A model generated the notes under the pieces. That model searched no databases. It worked only from the letters and a program-made list of their open reading frames with translations, and was not told the DNA's origin. The position numbers and the translations under genes are program-made. From Comamonadaceae bacterium (GTDB lineage: Bacteria > Pseudomonadota > Gammaproteobacteria > Burkholderiales > Burkholderiaceae_C), in NCBI GenBank assembly GCA_027488215.1, contig JAIYCB010000008.1, positions 1 through 64,000 on the forward strand: a stretch of 64,000 nt of DNA. The letters are read 5' to 3'. How positions within the stretch are numbered: position 1 is the first letter of the stretch; every line of letters starts with the position of its first letter. This document shows, piece by piece, positions 25,625 to 34,267 of this stretch.

Positions 25625-26596
25625 TCAGTCCAGTTTCACATCGGCCTTCTTGACCAAATTGACCCAAAACTTGGCATCTTCTGTCAAAAACGTTGCAAAT
25701 TGCTCGGGCGTGGTGGACACCGACACATCGGTGCCCTCGCGGGCCAAGGCGGCTTTCACAGAGGGCTGCGCCATGGCCGATTGCGCTGCATCAAAAATGC
25801 GCTTCATCACGGCAGGGGGTGTGCCCACGGGCACAAACAAACCATACCAAAACTCAATGGCGTACTCGGGCAGTTTGGCCTCTTGCATGCCAGGCAAACC
25901 GGGGACCAAAGCCGAGCTGTTGCGTGTACTGACGGCCAAGCCTTTCAAGCGACCCGCCTGGATCATGGGCAAGACCGAAGGTGGGGTGCCAAAGGTCACT
26001 TGGGTGTCGCCCGCAATCACCGACTGGATGGCGGGCGCGCCGCCGCGAAACGGAATGTGCACCATGTCCACACCCGTCAGCTGGGTGAACAAAGCCGCGC
26101 CCAGGTGCGGGGCAGAGCCATTGCCCGAGGTGGCGTAATTGATCTTGCCTGGTGATTGTTTGGCACGCGCGATCAGGTCTTGCACCGAGTTGACGCCGAT
26201 GTTGGGGTTGACCGCAATCACCAAGGGCGATGTCGTGACTTTGGTGACGGGCACCAAGTCTTTGGGGGTGTAGTTCAACTTGGGGTTGAGCGCCGGGTTG
26301 ACCGAGATGCTGCTGGGGCTGGCCAACAAAATGCTGTAGCCATCGGGCGCAGCCTTGGCCACGTTTTCAGCGGCGATGCTGGAGCCTGCGCCTGCGCGGT
26401 TTTCAACAACGATGCCCTGTCCAATCGCTTTGCCCATCGCGTCGCTGATGGCGCGTGCCACGTAGTCGGCCGCACCGCCTGGGGCAAAGCCCACCACCAG
26501 ACGAATGGGTTTGTTGGGATAGGCGGCGCCTTGGGCTTGCACACCCAGGCCGAAGCAAGAAAGGACCAAAGCTGAAATCAGGTTTCTTTTGTTCAT
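25625..26596 (-). CDS. Bug/TctC-family receptor (cluster copy 3)
   Basis: The 323-residue receptor has a Sec signal peptide (NLISALVLSCFGLGVQAQG). Landmarks: LVVGFAPGGAADYVARAIS, IVVENRAGAGSSIAAENVA, AAPDGYSILLASP, INYATSGNGSAPHLGAALF and HIPFRGGAPAIQSVIAG. A strong AGGAGA site precedes the ATG. It differs clearly from the other two receptors of the cluster, so it is not a recent tandem duplication, and the three may bind different compounds or enantiomers. Confidence 0.9.
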   Translation of the reverse strand: MNKRNLISALVLSCFGLGVQAQGAAYPNKPIRLVVGFAPGGAADYVARAISDAMGKAIGQGIVVENRAGAGSSIAAENVAKAAPDGYSILLASPSSISVNPALNPKLNYTPKDLVPVTKVTTSPLVIAVNPNIGVNSVQDLIARAKQSPGKINYATSGNGSAPHLGAALFTQLTGVDMVHIPFRGGAPAIQSVIAGDTQVTFGTPPSVLPMIQAGRLKGLAVSTRNSSALVPGLPGMQEAKLPEYAIEFWYGLFVPVGTPPAVMKRIFDAAQSAMAQPSVKAALAREGTDVSVSTTPEQFATFLTEDAKFWVNLVKKADVKLD

Positions 26597-26644
26597 GGTG
26601 TTGTCTCCTTTATTTAAAAAAGTCTCGGTCGATGGGGAAGAGGC

Positions 26645-27628
26645 TCAAGCAGCACTGGCAATGCGCAGCACGATTTTGCCGGTATGCTGGTTGCTTTCCA
26701 TGTGGGCCTTGGCCTGGTCCAGTTGGTCAAACTCAAACACCCGATCGAGCAGGGGCTGGATCCGGCCATCGGCAAAAGCCGGCAGGATTTGCGCCGAGAA
26801 TTGCGCGATGCCATCGGACCGCTGCGCGGGTGTGCGGTTTTTGTTGGACACACCATACAGGCACAGACGCTTGGCATGCAGCGCCTCCAAATCAATGGTG
26901 GCATTGAGTGTGTTGTCGACATAGCCCACAAAACCCAAACGCCCCTGAAAAGCCATGCAGCGCATGCTTTCGGCAAACACGCTGCCGCCCACAGTGTTGA
27001 CCACCAAGTTGGCTCCTTTTTGCTCGGTGGCTTGCTGCACGGCCTGGTGAAAATCAGCCGCGCGGGTGCACAAGCCCACATCCAGCCCCAGGGGTTTGAG
27101 TTGATCGAGCTTGGCCTGCGATCCGGAAGTGCCGATCACCTTGGCCCCCAACACCTTGGCCATTTGCAAGCTGGCCACCCCCACGCCTGAGGACACGCCG
27201 TTGATCAAAAGCCATTGACCAGCTTGCAAGTGGCCTTGCAAGACCAATAGGTCATAGGTCACCAAGAACGTGAGCGGGATCGATGCGGCTTGCTCCAGCG
27301 TCAAGTTGTCCGGCACGTGCATGATTTCGCGCACGTCCATCAGGGCGTATTCAGAAAAAGCGCCGGGGCATCTGCCCATGACGCGATCACCCACTTGCCA
27401 AGCACCGGTCTCGCTGCCCAGTTGAACGATCTGCCCCGCGCCCTCCATACCCGCGGGCTTGCTGCCGCCCTTGCCATGCAGGCCGTGGCCGATGATCAAT
27501 TCGCCCCGGTTCAAGGAGGCCGCATGCAACTTGACCAACACCTGACCCGCACCGGGCACAGGCCTGTCCACCTCGCGCAACTCCATCTGGCCCTGGCCGT
27601 TGCTGATGGTCATCCAATACGATTTCAT
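26645..27628 (-). CDS. Zinc-less MDR-family oxidoreductase (quinone oxidoreductase-like)
   Basis: The medium-chain dehydrogenase/reductase has about 327 residues: MELREVDRPVPGAGQVLVKLHAASLN at the N-terminus, a GMEGAGQIV turn, and the nucleotide-binding INGVSSGVGVASLQMAKVLGAKVIGTSGS segment. The zinc ligands of alcohol dehydrogenases are absent, as in QOR/enoyl-reductase types that reduce activated double bonds with NADPH. ATG 27640 overlaps the crotonase stop by 4 bases; ATG 27628 has a GAGG site 6 bases ahead and is preferred. It probably reduces or oxidises an enoyl intermediate of the cluster's pathway. Confidence 0.85.
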   Translation of the reverse strand: MKSYWMTISNGQGQMELREVDRPVPGAGQVLVKLHAASLNRGELIIGHGLHGKGGSKPAGMEGAGQIVQLGSETGAWQVGDRVMGRCPGAFSEYALMDVREIMHVPDNLTLEQAASIPLTFLVTYDLLVLQGHLQAGQWLLINGVSSGVGVASLQMAKVLGAKVIGTSGSQAKLDQLKPLGLDVGLCTRAADFHQAVQQATEQKGANLVVNTVGGSVFAESMRCMAFQGRLGFVGYVDNTLNATIDLEALHAKRLCLYGVSNKNRTPAQRSDGIAQFSAQILPAFADGRIQPLLDRVFEFDQLDQAKAHMESNQHTGKIVLRIASAA

Positions 27629-27636
27629 GGGGTGCC

Positions 27637-28446
27637 TCATTCGCCTTTGAAGACGGGTTTGCGTTTTTCCATGAAGGCCTTGCGGCCCTCGGCGTAGTCG
27701 GCGCTGTCAAAGCAGCCGCGAATGAGCTGGGTGCACAATTCCAAATCCAGCTCGGGCGAGGGCTTGAGAATTTCGCGGGTGATGGCTTTGGCCGCCTGAA
27801 TGGTCAGCGGCGCGTTGGCCGCCAAGGCCGAGGTGTATTCAGACAGCAATTCGGGCAGCGCCTCGGGCGCGCAGACCCGCGTGACCAAACCCAGGCTTTG
27901 GGCTTCTTGCGCGTTGATTTTGCGGGCTGTGAAGAACAGGTCTTTGGCCGCACCGGGGCCAATCAGGTCCACCAGGTTTTTCATGGCCGAATAGCGGTAA
28001 CCCAAACCCAGGCGCGCGGCGGGGACCGAGAACACGGCGTCGCTGGCGGCTATGCGCATGTCGCAGCTGATGGCTACGTTGATGCCGCCACCAATGCAAA
28101 AGCCGCGAATGCAAGCGAGCGTGGGCTTGGGGAAGTTGTAGATGCCCATGAGCGCGGTCTCTGCCATGTGCTCGTAGCGTGTGACCGCCTCACGTGCCGC
28201 ACGCATGTCCTCGAACTGCGAGATGTCTGCGCCCGACACAAAGGCTTTTTCACCCGCACCGGTGAACACCACCAAGCGCACACGGGGGTCGTGCTCGGCC
28301 TGGTTCAGCAGCACCGGCACGGCCTCCCACATGTCCACCGACAGCGCGTTGTGCCGCGCCACGTTGTTGAACTGGATGAACAGCGTGCTGCCGTCCAGCC
28401 AGGTGTTGACCCGTTCGGTGGGTGAGGTGTAAACCACTTCAGACAT
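27637..28446 (-). CDS. Enoyl-CoA hydratase/isomerase family protein (crotonase)
   Basis: The 269-residue crotonase fold has the first oxyanion segment FVSGADISQFEDMR and the second CIRGFCIGGGINVAISCDMRIAA, followed by PAARLGLGYRYSAMKNLVDLIG. The FCIGGGIN loop has the paired glycines that stabilise the thioester enolate. A standard hydratase glutamate is not obvious in the second loop region, so isomerase or lyase chemistry is possible. It starts at the base directly after the CoA-transferase stop codon, indicating tight coupling. Confidence 0.88.
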   Translation of the reverse strand: MSEVVYTSPTERVNTWLDGSTLFIQFNNVARHNALSVDMWEAVPVLLNQAEHDPRVRLVVFTGAGEKAFVSGADISQFEDMRAAREAVTRYEHMAETALMGIYNFPKPTLACIRGFCIGGGINVAISCDMRIAASDAVFSVPAARLGLGYRYSAMKNLVDLIGPGAAKDLFFTARKINAQEAQSLGLVTRVCAPEALPELLSEYTSALAANAPLTIQAAKAITREILKPSPELDLELCTQLIRGCFDSADYAEGRKAFMEKRKPVFKGE

Positions 28447-29637
28447 TCAAAACACTCCTTTGGACTTCAATGCGGCCAAGGTCTGATCATCCAGCCCCAG
28501 CTCGCCCAAAATTTCTACACTGTGCTCGCCACGCCGTGGTGCGGCGCGGGCGATGGTGCTGGGCGTCCGCTCCAGCTGCACCGGCTGACCCACCAAGCGC
28601 TGCGGGCCTTGGTGCACCGAAACCACGTCTTTGACCATCTTCAAGTGCTGCACTTGCGGTTCGTTGAACACCTCGTCCATGCTGTTGATCAAGCCACAGG
28701 CCACCCCGCCATCGTTCAGGCGTTCGATCCAATAAGCACGGTCTCGCTTGGCCAGGCGTTCGTTGATCTCAGCGTTCAGCGCATCTCGGTTGACCGAGCG
28801 GCTGGGCTTGTCGCAGTAACGCGGGTCGGTGACCCACTGCGGTGCTTCCAAGATGTCGCAAAAGCGCTCCCAAATCTTGGAGCCAAACACCGCAATGTTC
28901 ATGTAGCCATCACGCGCCTTGTACACCCCGGTGGGGATGCTGGTGGGGTGGAAGTTGCCCGCCTGCGTGGCCACTTCCTCATCGATCAGCCAGCGCGAGG
29001 TCTGGAAGTCCATCATGTACACCATGGACTCCAAGAGCGAGGTGTGCAGCCATTGGCCTTGGCCGGATTTTTCGCGCTCGAGCAAGGCCACCAAAATGCC
29101 CTGCGCCGCAAAAATGCCGGCACACAAATCGGCAATCGGGATGCCCACGCGCATCGGGCCCTGCTCGGCCAGGCCGGTGACCGACATCAAGCCGCCCATG
29201 CCCTGCGCAATTTGGTCAAAACCCGGCCTGTTGGCCAAGGGGCCGGTTTGGCCAAAGCCCGAGATGCTGGCGTACACCAGCCCGGGGTTGTCTTTCTTCA
29301 GGCTCTCGTAATCGATGCCCAGGCGGAACTTCACATCGGGGCGGAAGTTTTCGACCACCACATCGGCCTTGGCGATCAGTTGCTTGAGCAGGGCGATGCC
29401 CTCAGGCTCTTTCAGGTTAAGGGTGATGGAGCGCTTGTTGCGGTGGGTGTACTGGTAGTCCGAGCCTTCTTGCCCGCCCAAGGTGTCGTCGCCGCGCATG
29501 TGCTCGGGCATTTGCACCTGCACCACGTCGGCGCCCCAGTCGGCCAACTGGCGGCAAGCCGTGGGGCCTGCTCGCACCTGAGTCAAATCGATCACCCGAA
29601 AGCGCGACAGCGCAGTGGAGGCGGGTTGGTGCGGCAT
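28447..29637 (-). CDS. CaiB/BaiF family CoA-transferase
   Basis: The class III CoA-transferase has about 396 residues, with RFRVIDLTQVRAGPTACRQLADWGADVV at the N-terminus, the catalytic Asp region in NRPGFDQIAQGMGGLMSVTG, and SLLESMVYMMDFQ. It moves CoA between carboxylic acids without free CoA, here presumably activating the imported acid. ATG 29637 (MPHQPAST) follows a GGAG site; an upstream ATG at 29673 lies inside the operator palindrome. First gene of the leftward cluster, divergent from the GntR regulator. Confidence 0.9.
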   Translation of the reverse strand: MPHQPASTALSRFRVIDLTQVRAGPTACRQLADWGADVVQVQMPEHMRGDDTLGGQEGSDYQYTHRNKRSITLNLKEPEGIALLKQLIAKADVVVENFRPDVKFRLGIDYESLKKDNPGLVYASISGFGQTGPLANRPGFDQIAQGMGGLMSVTGLAEQGPMRVGIPIADLCAGIFAAQGILVALLEREKSGQGQWLHTSLLESMVYMMDFQTSRWLIDEEVATQAGNFHPTSIPTGVYKARDGYMNIAVFGSKIWERFCDILEAPQWVTDPRYCDKPSRSVNRDALNAEINERLAKRDRAYWIERLNDGGVACGLINSMDEVFNEPQVQHLKMVKDVVSVHQGPQRLVGQPVQLERTPSTIARAAPRRGEHSVEILGELGLDDQTLAALKSKGVF

Positions 29638-29670
29638 GGGAATCTCCGGACAATAAATACGCTGTGAGAT

Positions 29671-29737
29671 CAAGTGTGTGCACTTGCTGAAAGTGCCTCA
29701 AAGTGTGAACGTCAACCCCCAAAGTGTCAACACTTTG
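29671..29737. promoter_or_regulatory. Two palindromic operators in the divergent CoA-transferase / GntR promoter
   Basis: CAAGTG-TGTG-CACTTG at 29671-29686 and CAAAGTGT-CA-ACACTTTG at 29720-29737 are perfect inverted repeats sharing an AAGTGT half-site. Single AAGTG half-sites lie between them at 29690 and 29701. They sit between the catabolic cluster and the divergent GntR/FCD gene, where such regulators bind. A TTGACA hexamer follows at 29747-29752. Regulator assignment is inference. Confidence 0.6.
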
Positions 29738-29885
29738 CGTGAATTGTTGACACATTGGTGACGTGAATCGCGCGAAATTGGCCATCTTCAGTTAGGATCA
29801 AGTCGCGTAGAGGCCTCTTTTTAAATGCCGCTTTTTCCAACCCATTGCCACCTTGAGCAGACCTGATCAGCCCCACCCATTGCCC

Positions 29886-30566
29886 ATGAACGCAGCCCCC
29901 GAAAAGCCCGAACAAGGTTTGCCCGTTTTTGTCGCTGAGCAGCTCAAGCAGCTCATTTACAGCGGCGAACTCAAACCCGGTGAGCGCCTGAACGAAGCCG
30001 CTTTGGCCTTGCGCATGGGCACCAGCCGGGGGCCCGTGCGTGAAGCCATCCGCATGCTGACGGGCTTGGGTTTGGTCACGGCCGTGCTCAACCGTGGCGT
30101 GTTTGTGCGCCAGATGTCGGTGCGGGAAATGCTGGAGCTGTACGACCTGCGGGCACTGGTGTTTGGCTTTGCCGCAGAACGCGCCACCGACCACGTGGCT
30201 GAAAGCCACAAAGTGCAGTTTGAACAACTGTTGCAGGCCATGGATGTGGCCTGCGAAACCGAAAACGCCAACCAGTACTACGAGCTGAACCTGAAGTTCC
30301 ATGCCCTTATTCTGCTGTTGGCCAACAACCAACGGGCCCAGGCCGCATACGACGACATCATCAAAGAAATGCACCTGTTCAGGCGCGAGTACTTCAATGC
30401 ACCGGGCAACATGCGCCAGTCCAACGCCGAACACCGCACTTTGTACGAAGCCATCGTCAAAGGCTCTAAGGCCAAGGCCAAATCAACAGCAGAGCGACAT
30501 GTGCTCAAGGGGCGCGAAAGGCTGCTGAGCAACATCGACAGCTCCAGCCCACTGGCAGGACTGTGA
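29886..30566 (+). CDS. GntR-family transcriptional regulator, FCD subfamily
   Basis: The protein has about 226 residues. The N-terminal winged helix shows LIYSGELKPGERLNEAALALRMGTSRGPVREAIRML; the C-terminal FCD domain shows ELYDLRALVFGFAAERA, LNLKFHALILLLANN and NAEHRTLYEAI, which hold the Asp/His set that often binds a metal and a carboxylate effector. A TTG at 29853 is in frame, but ATG 29886 gives the usual short N-terminus. It is divergent from the CoA-transferase operon and very likely controls it in response to the substrate acid. Confidence 0.9.
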   Translation: MNAAPEKPEQGLPVFVAEQLKQLIYSGELKPGERLNEAALALRMGTSRGPVREAIRMLTGLGLVTAVLNRGVFVRQMSVREMLELYDLRALVFGFAAERATDHVAESHKVQFEQLLQAMDVACETENANQYYELNLKFHALILLLANNQRAQAAYDDIIKEMHLFRREYFNAPGNMRQSNAEHRTLYEAIVKGSKAKAKSTAERHVLKGRERLLSNIDSSSPLAGL

Positions 30567-30588
30567 AGCACCAGGCTTTAAGCCATTC

Positions 30589-30618
30589 ATGAAAAACCGC
30601 CCCTCAGGGCGGTTTTCA
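30589..30618. terminator. Bidirectional terminator between gntR and ychF
   Basis: The hairpin ATGAAAA-ACCGCCC / GGGCGGT-TTTCAT has a short TCA-containing loop, a GC-rich core and A/T tails on both sides. It lies between two convergent genes and can serve both. Confidence 0.8.
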
Positions 30619-30636
30619 TCTGGCGCCTTGACGGAA

Positions 30637-31728
30637 TCAAGAACTGAACAAGAAGTTCATCACGTCGCCATCCTTGACGACGTAGTCCTTGCCTTCGGCG
30701 CGCATCTTGCCCGCGTCTTTGGCGCCTTGTTCGCCTTTGAGGGCGATGTAGTCGTCAAACGCGATGGTCTGGGCGCGGATGTAGCCTTTTTCGAAATCGG
30801 TGTGGATCACACCAGCCGCTTGCGGGCCGGTGTCGCCCACGCGGATGGTCCAGGCGCGCACTTCTTTCACGCCAGCGGTGAAGTAAGTATGCAAGCCCAA
30901 CAAGCCGTAAGACGAGCGGATCAGGCGGTTCAGGCCCGGCTCTTCCTGACCGATTTCCTTCAAGAACTCCAGGCGGTCCGCGTCGTCCATCTCGGACAAC
31001 TCGGCTTCGATCTTGGCGCAAATGGCCACCACGGGCGCGTTTTGCTTGGCGGCAAAGGCTTTGAGGCGGTCCAAGAAAGGGTTGTTCTCGAACCCGTCTT
31101 CCGACACGTTGGCAACGAACATGGCGGGCTTGGCGGTGATGAAGAAGAACTGCTTGAGTTCAGCGCGCTCTTCCTTGCTGAAATCGATGGTGCGCACCGG
31201 CTGGGTGTCGTTCAAAGCAGCTTGGCACTTCTCAAGAATTGCCATTTGTTTAACGGCTTCCTTGTCACCCGAGCGGGCGATCTTGCTCACGCGATGGATG
31301 GCTTTTTCCACCGCCGCCAAGTCGGCCAGGCACAACTCGGTCTGGATGACCTCGATGTCGGCAATCGGGTCCACCTTGTTGGCGACGTGGATCACGTTGT
31401 CGTCTTCAAAGCAGCGCACCACGTTGACGATGGCATCGGTTTCGCGGATGTGCGCCAAAAACTTGTTGCCCAAGCCCTCACCCGTGCTGGCCCCGGCCAC
31501 CAGACCGGCAATGTCCACAAACTCGACGATGGCGGGCACGATGCGCTCGGGCTCGACGATTTGGGCCAACTGCTGCAAGCGCGGGTCGGGCACCTCGACA
31601 ACGCCGGTGTTCGGCTCGATGGTGCAAAAAGGGTAGTTTTCAGCGGCAATGCCAGCTTTGGTCAGGGCGTTGAAAAGGGTGGATTTGCCCACATTGGGCA
31701 GACCCACGATGCCGCATTTGAGGCTCAT
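30637..31728 (-). CDS. ychF: Redox-regulated ATPase YchF
   Basis: The 363-residue Obg-related P-loop protein starts [27 protein letters not shown] and contains [25 protein letters not shown], a helical hairpin insert and a C-terminal TGS domain ending [14 protein letters not shown]. YchF binds ATP rather than GTP, associates with ribosomes and affects stress responses. Length is exactly as in the family. Convergent with gntR across a strong hairpin; its upstream gap is shared with the divergent ubiH-like gene. Confidence 0.97.
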   Translation of the reverse strand: MSLKCGIVGLPNVGKSTLFNALTKAGIAAENYPFCTIEPNTGVVEVPDPRLQQLAQIVEPERIVPAIVEFVDIAGLVAGASTGEGLGNKFLAHIRETDAIVNVVRCFEDDNVIHVANKVDPIADIEVIQTELCLADLAAVEKAIHRVSKIARSGDKEAVKQMAILEKCQAALNDTQPVRTIDFSKEERAELKQFFFITAKPAMFVANVSEDGFENNPFLDRLKAFAAKQNAPVVAICAKIEAELSEMDDADRLEFLKEIGQEEPGLNRLIRSSYGLLGLHTYFTAGVKEVRAWTIRVGDTGPQAAGVIHTDFEKGYIRAQTIAFDDYIALKGEQGAKDAGKMRAEGKDYVVKDGDVMNFLFSS

Positions 31729-31851
31729 GGAAGGCTTTCGGTGATTCGGGGGGGAAGATTCTGAAATCAGCCAGCGATTTTAACGGCACGGCCTCAGCGT
31801 ACCGGCCCAGCCCCAAAGTCCCCGGCGACCCAGCGCGATGGGCCGCCTCCT

Positions 31852-31863
31852 TACAATGCAGGC
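31852..31863 (+). promoter_or_regulatory. TACAAT -10 box directly before the ubiH-like start
   Basis: TACAAT at 31852-31857 is followed by GCAGGC and then the ATG at 31864, so initiation would fall on or next to the A of the start codon. This matches the leaderless layout at fbpB/fbpC and the yqaA-like gene. No ribosome binding site is present. Confidence 0.45.
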
Positions 31864-33045
31864 ATGGCTCTCCCCCCTGACATTTGCATCCGTGGCGCCG
31901 GCATCGTGGGCCGCACCTTGGCTTTGCTTTTAGCCCGTGAGCGGCTGAACGTGGCCTTGGTTGACTTCCCAGCCTCTACAAGCAACCCTGATGTGCGCGC
32001 CTATTCGCTCAACGGTGCGGCCAAGGCCTTGCTGCAAGAGTTGCGCTGCTGGCCCGAGGCCCCTGCCGTGACGCCCGTGCACCAGATGCAGGTCTGGGGC
32101 GACGATGGCGGTCAACTCCACTTTGGTGCCCGCGAACAGGGTGTGGCTGAGCTCAACTGGATGGTGGATGTGCCCGTGCTGCAAGCCCTGCTGGCCCAGG
32201 CCGTGCAGTTCCAACCTCAGATCCAAGTGGTGCAGGCCCCGGTAGCCGCGCCGCTGACCGTGGTGTGCGAAGGCCGCGCCAGCCAGACCCGCGCCGAGCT
32301 GGGTGTGGGCTTTGACATCACGCATTACGCGCAACACGCCCTGGCCACCCGCCTGATGTGCGAGCGAGCGCACGAGGGCATCGCCCGGCAATGGTTTGGC
32401 TGGAGCCCTGCAGCCGGCCTGTCACAGCCGCAAGCTGAAGTGCTGGCCTTGCTGCCCTTAGGGGGCGAAGGCGGGCGCGAAGTCGCGCTGGTCTGGTCGG
32501 TGCATCCGCTGCGGGCGCAAGAACTGATGACCATGCCCCCCGAAGACTTTGCTGCCGCGCTGGGCCAGGCCTGCCGCTTCGCTTTGGGCAGTATGCAGCT
32601 GTCGGCCGAACGTGCTGTCTGGCCTTTGCAACTGGCTCGCGCCACACGTTGGATTGGCCAAATGCCCGGCGCCACGAAACAAGCTTTTGCACTGGCCGGC
32701 GACGCCGCCCACGCCATTCACCCGTTGGCTGGACAAGGCCTGAACGTGGGCTTGGCCGATGTATCCGAACTGGTCCGCGTGATCCAAATCAAGGAATTCT
32801 GGCGTCCACTGCACGACCACAAACTGCTGCGCCGCTACGAACGCGCACGCCAAGCCGATGTGCAGGCCATGGGCCTGGTCACCGATGGCCTGCAGCGCCT
32901 GTTTGCACAGCCAGGCCCTGTGTGGCAAAACCTGCGCAACTGGGGCATGCGCGGTTTTGACCGCAGCGGCCCCCTCAAACACTGGATGACGCAACGTGCC
33001 ATGGGCACAAGCACAACCCAAACCGGCGCCAAGGCCAAAGCTTGA
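31864..33045 (+). CDS. UbiH/UbiF-family FAD-dependent hydroxylase
   Basis: The 393-residue flavoprotein monooxygenase has the N-terminal dinucleotide fold DICIRGAGIVGRTLALLLARERL and the FAD ribityl motif FALAGDAAHAIHPLAGQGLNVGLADVSEL. This is the ubiquinone hydroxylase signature, so it probably hydroxylates the quinone ring in ubiquinone synthesis. Which ring carbon it modifies cannot be read from sequence. It starts a rightward run ubiH-like, dsbC, DUF3429, M61 peptidase, with small gaps or 4-base overlaps. Confidence 0.85.
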   Translation: MALPPDICIRGAGIVGRTLALLLARERLNVALVDFPASTSNPDVRAYSLNGAAKALLQELRCWPEAPAVTPVHQMQVWGDDGGQLHFGAREQGVAELNWMVDVPVLQALLAQAVQFQPQIQVVQAPVAAPLTVVCEGRASQTRAELGVGFDITHYAQHALATRLMCERAHEGIARQWFGWSPAAGLSQPQAEVLALLPLGGEGGREVALVWSVHPLRAQELMTMPPEDFAAALGQACRFALGSMQLSAERAVWPLQLARATRWIGQMPGATKQAFALAGDAAHAIHPLAGQGLNVGLADVSELVRVIQIKEFWRPLHDHKLLRRYERARQADVQAMGLVTDGLQRLFAQPGPVWQNLRNWGMRGFDRSGPLKHWMTQRAMGTSTTQTGAKAKA

Positions 33046-33086
33046 TCCCACCTCTTTTTCTTTTCTTGAACCCGAAAGCCCTTTCC

Positions 33087-33803
33087 ATGAAGTCCGTTCG
33101 TTCTCAATTGGCCCTGATTGTGGCCAGCATCGCCTTGTCTTGGGGCAGTGTGATGGCCCAGGAAGCGGTCATCCGCAAAAACCTGAGCGAGCGCCTGCCC
33201 AACCTGCCCAAAATTGATGAAGTCAGCAAAACACCGATGAACGGCCTGTTCGAAATCCGCATGGGCAACGAGGTCATGTACAGCGATGCCGAGGGCAACT
33301 TCCTGATTCAGGGCTCACTCATCGACGTGAAACAAAAGCGCAACCTGACCGAAGAACGGATGGACAAGCTCTCGGCCATTCCGTTTGACCAGTTGCCCAT
33401 CAAAAATGCCTTCACCCAAGTACGCGGTAATGGCAAACGCAAGCTGGTTGTTTTCGCCGACCCCAATTGCGGCTTCTGCAAACGCTTTGAGAAAGACCTG
33501 CAAAAGCTGGACAACGTGACCATTTACCACTTCCTCTACCCCATACTGGGCGAGGACTCCAAGACCAAGTCCAAGAACATCTGGTGCGCCAAAGACAAGG
33601 CCAAGGTGTGGAACAACTGGATGATCAACGGCACCACACCACCAACTGCAAACTGCGACGACTCGGCCATTGACTCGATCGTGGCTTTTGGGCAAAAAAA
33701 CCGCATCACCGGCACACCTTTGCTCTTGTTTGCCGATGGTTCCCGCGTTCCAGGTGCTGTGCCGATGGCCCAAGTTGAAAAAATCCTCGCCGACATCAAA
33801 TGA
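33087..33803 (+). CDS. dsbC: Thiol:disulfide interchange protein DsbC
   Basis: The periplasmic disulfide isomerase has about 238 residues. Signal peptide MKSVRSQLALIVASIALSWGSVMAQ; N-terminal dimerisation domain with EIRMGNEVMYSDAEGNFLIQG; thioredoxin domain with active site ADPNCGFCKRFEKDL, the structural cysteine pair IWCAKDK and TANCDD, and the cis-Pro loop GTPLLLFADG. The frame is open from 33042, but the signal peptide fixes ATG 33087. It repairs wrongly paired disulfides, kept reduced by DsbD encoded elsewhere. Confidence 0.95.
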   Translation: MKSVRSQLALIVASIALSWGSVMAQEAVIRKNLSERLPNLPKIDEVSKTPMNGLFEIRMGNEVMYSDAEGNFLIQGSLIDVKQKRNLTEERMDKLSAIPFDQLPIKNAFTQVRGNGKRKLVVFADPNCGFCKRFEKDLQKLDNVTIYHFLYPILGEDSKTKSKNIWCAKDKAKVWNNWMINGTTPPTANCDDSAIDSIVAFGQKNRITGTPLLLFADGSRVPGAVPMAQVEKILADIK

Positions 33804-34267
33804 CATCCCCCTTGCCGTCACCCATGACCGAAGACCCCACCTGGCAGCTGATCCGCCGCTTGGGCTATGCAGGGCTGATCCCCTTTGTGTTTTTGGCCTT
33901 ATGCCTGTGGTTGGTGGGCCCTGAGCTGCACCCCTATGTGGCGCTGTCCATGCAGGGTTATGGCGCAGTGATCGTGTCATTTTTGGGCGGTATCCATTGG
34001 GGCGTGGGTTTTCGCAACGCCTTGATCACCCCCGAAGCGCCACGCATCCACTTCACCTGGGGTGTCGTGCCCTCCCTGCTGGCCTGGGTGGCCGTGATGA
34101 TGCCCGCCTTTGCAGGCTTGCCTCTGCTCGGCTTTGTGCTGATCGGCTGCTATGCGATGGACCGCCGCACATGGCCCGCTGCAGGCTTGGCGCCCTGGCT
34201 GCCCATGCGCTTGCAGCTGACCACCGTGGCCAGCTTGAGCTGCTTTTTGGCGGCGGGGGCGACATGA
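33800..34267 (+). CDS. DUF3429 family membrane protein
   Basis: The 155-residue protein has about five membrane helices: LGYAGLIPFVFLALCLWLV, VALSMQGYGAVIVSFLGGIHWGVGF, IHFTWGVVPSLLAWVAVMM, LLGFVLIGCYAMDR and MRLQLTTVASLSCFLAAGA. The SFLGGIHWG motif is the mark of DUF3429. Function is not known. It overlaps dsbC and the M61 peptidase by 4 bases each (ATGA), so the three are translationally coupled. A start at ATG 33824 would be the alternative. Confidence 0.88.
   Translation: MTSPLPSPMTEDPTWQLIRRLGYAGLIPFVFLALCLWLVGPELHPYVALSMQGYGAVIVSFLGGIHWGVGFRNALITPEAPRIHFTWGVVPSLLAWVAVMMPAFAGLPLLGFVLIGCYAMDRRTWPAAGLAPWLPMRLQLTTVASLSCFLAAGAT

Noticed and set aside
29853-29885. TTG start 33 bases upstream for the GntR regulator
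   Set aside because: ATG 29886 gives the typical family N-terminus; the upstream residues are Pro/His-rich and unlikely.
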